Shown here piece by piece: positions 6,666 to 9,244 of a DNA stretch of 9,244 nt. The DNA comes from JAICLL01 sp035252155 (lineage in GTDB: Bacteria; Planctomycetota; Planctomycetia; Pirellulales; JAICIG01): positions 1 through 9,244 of the forward strand of contig DATFDL010000202.1 in the NCBI GenBank assembly GCA_035252155.1, given 5' to 3'. A model generated the notes under the pieces. It was given only the letters and a program-made list of their open reading frames with translations. It did not search any database and was not told where the DNA came from. The position numbers were made by a program, and so were the translations under genes. Positions within the stretch are counted from its first letter, which is position 1. Every line of letters begins with the position of its first letter.

Positions 6666-7094
6666 CTACGCTTGGGGGACGGCGCCGCCCACGGCCGGCT
6701 CGGGCAGTTGCTCAAGATGGCGGTCGCTGCACAACCGCTGAAACTCGCGCTGCAACTTGGCCAATTGCTCGTCCGACAGTTCTTCCAACTCGATCAAACC
6801 GGTGCGGGCCTCGGCGATCGCCCGCAAGAGCTCGTCGATTTTGATGTGGATTTCGCGAGCGTCGCGGTTCTGCGTGTTCTGGATCAAAAAAACCATCAAG
6901 AACGTCACCAGCGAAGTGCCCGTGTTAATCACCAACTGCCACGTATCTGAAAAACCGAACCGCGGTCCTAGCATCGCCCAAGTCGCGATCGTGGAAACCG
7001 CGGCCAGAAAGCACCAGGGTGTGCCGCTCACCAGGGCGGCGCGACGGGCGAATCTGCGAAAGGCGTCGCGGATGGACGGAGTTGCGGCTTCCAT
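6666..7094 (-). CDS. Low affinity iron permease family protein
   Basis: The 142-residue minus-strand protein matches the low affinity iron permease family (PF04120), small inner-membrane proteins named after fungal Fet4-like permeases; bacterial members are poorly characterised. Two hydrophobic segments are visible, about residues 24-43 and 52-71. The hallmark FSDTWQLVINTGTS and VTFLMVFLIQNTQNRD segments (about 48-78) are intact. A cytoplasmic helical tail follows with HIKIDELLRAI and LIELEELSDEQL. ATG 7094 gives the start MEAATPSIRDAFRRFA, which suits the family; an in-frame GTG at 7136 would add 14 unconvincing residues. The gene converges with the DUF4058 gene, with 24 bases between stops and no obvious shared terminator. 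Iron transport itself is inferred from the family name only. Confidence 0.88.
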   Translation of the reverse strand: MEAATPSIRDAFRRFARRAALVSGTPWCFLAAVSTIATWAMLGPRFGFSDTWQLVINTGTSLVTFLMVFLIQNTQNRDAREIHIKIDELLRAIAEARTGLIELEELSDEQLAKLQREFQRLCSDRHLEQLPEPAVGGAVPQA

Positions 7095-7204
7095 GCCGGT
7101 CTGCACGAGGCAAAGCGTATGCCACCGCCGCCACACCGATGTCCAGCCACGCTGCCTAATGATGGGATAAAGGCTGCGAAGGACACGTCTTCCAACGGCG
7201 GTCT

Positions 7205-7225
7205 GCGATGCGCTCGCGTTTTTTT
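7205..7225 (+). terminator. Weak intrinsic-terminator-like element
   Basis: GCGA (7205-7208) pairs with TCGC (7214-7217) over a five-base loop, followed by a seven-base T-run at 7219-7225. The stem is only four pairs. No plus-strand gene ends nearby, so it might simply be an A/T-rich tract upstream of the minus-strand permease. Confidence 0.2.
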
Positions 7226-7260
7226 ACTCATCCACCAAGTCCGCCCGATTCGCTCAGTTT

Positions 7261-7548
7261 GTGAAGGCAAAGCCGCTGATTGGCCGCTTGCGAACCAGAA
7301 AAACATGTCGAAAAATCCGACTGGTCAAGAGTGCGAATCGCATAAGATCTTGTATCGACGGAGCTTACGTCGCAAAAAGCGATATTGACTCAAACCAGCC
7401 CAGCGATATAATTCCCGCGCTTGGCAAATTCGGTAAGCTTGGCAGGCATGGAGAAGCCTACCGAATGTATAAAGGCAGGGTTGTAAAGGATTTACGGGGC
7501 AACAGCGAGCTTAAAGGCTACGTGGTTTTGGCGTACATGGAGGATTAG
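7261..7548 (+). CDS. Doubtful small hypothetical protein or gene remnant
   Basis: A 95-codon frame runs from GTG 7261 to TAG at 7546-7548. I do not recognise it. The second half, SDIIPALGKFGKLGRHGEAY then RMYKGRVVKDLRG, reads like plausible protein, while the first third is simply Arg/Lys-rich. Codons include AAA, AGA, ATA and TTA, unlike the strongly GC-ending codons of the neighbouring genes, which suggests either non-coding DNA or recent acquisition. No Shine-Dalgarno precedes the GTG. A shorter start at ATG 7465 is possible. It could be the tail of a decayed gene. A 13-base-arm inverted repeat lies inside it. Confidence 0.28.
   Translation: MKAKPLIGRLRTRKTCRKIRLVKSANRIRSCIDGAYVAKSDIDSNQPSDIIPALGKFGKLGRHGEAYRMYKGRVVKDLRGNSELKGYVVLAYMED
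7428..7466. repeat. Imperfect inverted repeat, 13-base arms
   Basis: ATTCGGTAAGCTT (7428-7440) and AAGCCTACCGAAT (7454-7466) are reverse complements with one mismatch (A7436 against C7458), around a 13-base loop. It sits in the A/T-richer stretch inside the doubtful small ORF. It could be a regulatory hairpin, a recombination site or a remnant of a small mobile repeat; no T-tract follows. Confidence 0.55.
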
Positions 7549-7600
7549 GAACTTGCGGCGGTCTGTCACGTTGGCCGGCCGACCGGAAGTCCCGCTGAGA

Positions 7601-7620
7601 CTAGCCTCACCATCGGCTAG
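7601..7620 (+). other. Leader hairpin before the response-regulator gene
   Basis: CTAGCC (7601-7606) pairs with GGCTAG (7615-7620) around an eight-base loop, 21 bases before the response-regulator start. A purine stretch GAAGAAGGG (7621-7629) follows at once and may serve as a distant ribosome binding site. Upstream, CGGTC (7559-7563) can pair with GACCG (7581-7585). The stretch may be a structured leader, but it matches no riboswitch I know. Confidence 0.3.
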
Positions 7621-7641
7621 GAAGAAGGGTGGTTCGCACGT

Positions 7642-8223
7642 ATGAAAACTGTGTTCACAACGGGTGAAGCGGCCAAGATTTGCAAGGTCAGTCAGCAGAC
7701 GATCATTCGCTGCTTCGACTCGGGACAGCTCAAGGGATTTCGGGTGCCCGGCAGCCGCTTCCGCCGGATTCCCCGCGATCAGTTGTTCCACTTCATGCGC
7801 GACAACGGCATTCCCACCGACGCGTTGGAAAGCGGCAAGCGTAAGATTCTGCTGGTCGATGACGACCAAGAACTGGTCGAGCTGATCACCGACGTGCTGG
7901 AGCGCGACGGCCGGTTCGAAGTGCGGACCGCCAACAATGGCTTCGACGCCGGCATGATGGTCAAGGAATATCGCCCCGACCTGATCGTGCTCGATGTCAT
8001 GTTGCCCGACATCAACGGCAAAGAGGTCTGCCAGCGCGTTCGTAGCGACAGCACGATGGACGAGGTGCGGATCATCTGCATTTCGGGCATGGTCGAAGAA
8101 GACAAGATCGACGACCTGCGCGACGCGGGCGCCAACGACTTCTTGCATAAGCCGTTCGAGGTCGAGGCGCTGTTGGACCGGATGTGCCAGTTGCTGGAAC
8201 TGGAAGCCGCCGCGGCCAGGTAG
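7642..8223 (+). CDS. Response regulator with N-terminal excisionase-type HTH and receiver domain
   Basis: The 193-residue protein joins a DNA-binding domain of the excisionase/MerR-like type (about residues 4-52, FTTGEAAKICKVSQQTIIRC then VPGSRFRRIPRDQL) to a CheY-like receiver (about 67-187). The receiver has the acidic pocket D73-D75 in LLVDDD, the phospho-acceptor D118 in LIVLDVMLPD, the switch residue S148 in CISGM, and K170 in HKPF, so it should be phosphorylatable. The order, HTH first and receiver second, is the reverse of OmpR- or NarL-type regulators and is seen in planctomycetes and some Deltaproteobacteria. The likely partner is the histidine kinase that begins 91 bases downstream. 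It is probably a phosphorylation-dependent transcription regulator; targets cannot be read from the sequence. The ATG is preceded by a purine stretch but only at 12 bases, so the start is supported mainly by the domain boundary. Confidence 0.9.
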   Translation: MKTVFTTGEAAKICKVSQQTIIRCFDSGQLKGFRVPGSRFRRIPRDQLFHFMRDNGIPTDALESGKRKILLVDDDQELVELITDVLERDGRFEVRTANNGFDAGMMVKEYRPDLIVLDVMLPDINGKEVCQRVRSDSTMDEVRIICISGMVEEDKIDDLRDAGANDFLHKPFEVEALLDRMCQLLELEAAAAR

Positions 8224-8233
8224 CGCTGGTAGC

Positions 8234-8251
8234 AGAATTCGTGAGAATTCT
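8234..8251. repeat. Short perfect hairpin with GNRA-type loop after the response-regulator stop
   Basis: AGAATTC (8234-8240) and GAATTCT (8245-8251) form seven perfect pairs closed by a GTGA tetraloop, ten bases after the response-regulator stop. The A/T-rich stem stands out in GC-rich surroundings. No T-tract follows, so it is not a classical terminator. It might be a small dispersed repeat or an mRNA processing or stability element between regulator and kinase. Confidence 0.5.
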
Positions 8252-8314
8252 AGCGGAGACCCCGGCTGGTGACCTGACTTCTCACGTAGTCAGCTACTGG
8301 ACCACTACGATCTC

Positions 8315-9244
8315 ATGCATTGGTTGCCGGCCCTCGACGTCGATGGTTGCCCGCGGCGATTGCCGCTTTTTGACCGATCGGCGCCGGCGTTGGCGGCTAT
8401 GGTGGTTGATGGCGCGAGCGGCGAGACTACCGCCGCCGCGCGCGAAGCGCTCGAAGTCGATCCCTCGTTGGCGCTGTGGGTGCTTGTACGAGCGACGCAG
8501 CTTGACTGCGCCGAGTTGAGAACGACCGCGGGGTTGGCCGATTGGCTCGCTCACCACGCCCGACGGGTGCTCTGTTGGTCCGAGGGCGCGGAACTGGCGC
8601 TGGCCGAACCAGGCTGGATTGAGCGCTGTAACCGGCTACGGCGGCAAAGCCTCGCGGTGGCGTCACTGGCGCGTGAGTTCGCCGGCGATGGTCTGGCCGA
8701 TGAAGCCTTTTTGCTGGGCCTCGTGCATGAGGCCGACGAGTGGTGGGCGCTTGACACGGCGACCAGCACCCTTAGCGGCCGTTCGTGGGCGCCGACTTGG
8801 TTGGTCGAGGCGCTCGAACGGCTTGCACATTCTTCACCCGATTTGTCCTCCCCCGCCGCCGCTGTTTTCGAAGCACGGCAGTCGATCGAGCAACCGACGC
8901 GGCCCGCGCGCGACGAACAAGGCTTGCCGACAACGTGCGGCGAGGCGGCCATCGCCGCCTCACTGCCCAAGCTCGCAGCCTCGCTCTCTCGCCTCGAGCA
9001 GCTCCGCGACCACTTCGAGCGGCAGCTTGAAACCGAAAAACTTGAAGCGATGGCCGAGTTCGCCGCGGGAGCTGGGCACGAGATCAACAATCCCTTGGCG
9101 GTGATCGCCGGGCGGGCTCAACTTTTGATCGCCGACGAGGCCAACCCCGAGCGCCGCCGCGAGCTCGCGGTGATGAACAGCCAAGCGATGCGCATCTTCG
9201 AGATGATCTCGGACCTGATGCTTTTTGCCCGGCCGCCGAGGCCG
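8315..9244 (+). CDS. Sensor histidine kinase with HDOD-like N-terminal domain, 3' truncated by the window
   Basis: The frame runs 310 codons from ATG 8315 to the last base with no stop, so the C-terminus lies beyond the window. Residues about 10-150 look like an HDOD domain: LPLFDRSAPALAAM, an AREALEVDPSLALWVL segment, then RRQSLAVASLAREF and EAFLLGLVHEADEWW (about 109-144). The HD-type ligands are degenerate, with Q111 where related proteins often have His, and H138-E139 instead of His-Asp, so it is likely a sensing rather than catalytic module. A coiled linker (about 218-245) leads to the HisKA domain, with the phospho-acceptor H255 in GAGHEINNPLAVIAGRAQLL. The ATP-binding domain is not yet reached. 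No transmembrane segment is seen in the visible part, so the kinase seems cytoplasmic. ATG 8315 is the first ATG after an in-frame TGA at 8270; no Shine-Dalgarno is obvious. The upstream response regulator is the probable partner. Confidence 0.85.
   Translation, partial: MHWLPALDVDGCPRRLPLFDRSAPALAAMVVDGASGETTAAAREALEVDPSLALWVLVRATQLDCAELRTTAGLADWLAHHARRVLCWSEGAELALAEPGWIERCNRLRRQSLAVASLAREFAGDGLADEAFLLGLVHEADEWWALDTATSTLSGRSWAPTWLVEALERLAHSSPDLSSPAAAVFEARQSIEQPTRPARDEQGLPTTCGEAAIAASLPKLAASLSRLEQLRDHFERQLETEKLEAMAEFAAGAGHEINNPLAVIAGRAQLLIADEANPERRRELAVMNSQAMRIFEMISDLMLFARPPRP

Larger units (their letters stand above)
7095..7641. other. Long region without a confident gene
   Basis: About 550 bases between the divergent permease and response-regulator genes. 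By eye the middle (roughly 7280-7550) is noticeably richer in A and T than its neighbours. It contains one doubtful small ORF, a T-run after a short stem, a 13-base-arm inverted repeat and a hairpin just before the response regulator; each is listed separately. Promoters for both flanking genes should lie here. On the minus strand a TTGGAA and a TTTATC spaced 18 bases apart (within 7167-7196) form a very weak candidate for the permease. Confidence 0.5.

Noticed and set aside
7028..7306. 92-codon minus-strand frame upstream of and overlapping the permease start
   Set aside because: It overlaps the permease N-terminus in another frame and shows low-complexity, non-protein-like composition.
8184..8519. 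111-codon plus-strand frame across the regulator-kinase gap
   Set aside because: It overlaps the end of the regulator and the start of the kinase in a different frame, both of which have clear domains.
1..9244. CRISPR array, tRNA, rRNA, insertion sequence or phage genes
   Set aside because: I looked for regularly spaced direct repeats, cloverleaf-like sequence and transposase or integrase motifs and saw none. The excisionase-like segment is fused to a receiver domain and is not a phage gene.

Overview
The window is a GC-rich bacterial chromosome segment carrying eight well-supported protein genes. Two are cut by the window edges, and one further small ORF is doubtful. I suspect a planctomycete, perhaps Pirellulales-like. 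The grounds are a DUF4058 protein, a response regulator with an N-terminal excisionase-type DNA-binding domain, weak or absent Shine-Dalgarno sites on several genes, a rhomboid with a long C-terminal helical extension, and small palindromic repeats between and inside genes. This assignment is inference from gene content; no rRNA or tRNA is present to confirm it.

Layout. 1-366: C-terminal end of soluble pyridine nucleotide transhydrogenase (sthA). 367-590: intergenic, with a 9-nt direct repeat, a weak promoter candidate and a possible 5' leader hairpin. 591-5775: three co-directional genes, which are a rhomboid-family intramembrane protease with a lysine-rich linker and helical C-terminal domain, a SNF2-family helicase/ATPase, and a SWIM zinc-finger protein with a histone-H1-like basic tail. 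5856-6641: a DUF4058 protein. 6666-7094 (minus strand, convergent): a low-affinity iron permease family protein. 7095-7641: a region that looks less GC-rich, containing only a doubtful small ORF and several inverted repeats. 7642-8223: an excisionase-type HTH plus receiver-domain response regulator. 8315-9244: a histidine kinase with a degenerate HDOD-like N-terminal domain, running off the window end.

How the genes may work together. The SNF2 ATPase and the SWIM protein are a recurring bacterial pair and probably act on the same nucleic-acid substrate. The rhomboid stop codon overlaps a possible GTG start of the SNF2 gene, so the two may be translationally coupled, although no shared pathway is obvious. 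The response regulator and HDOD-type kinase probably form a two-component system.

The most unusual sequence features are these. A near-perfect 24-nt inverted repeat (REP-like palindrome) lies in frame inside the SNF2 coding sequence between helicase motifs I and Ia. A canonical A-AAA-AAG slippery heptamer sits in the rhomboid linker, where a -1 shift would enter the open SNF2 frame. A 13-nt-arm inverted repeat lies in the anomalous region near 7430. I saw no CRISPR array, tRNA, rRNA or transposase gene.
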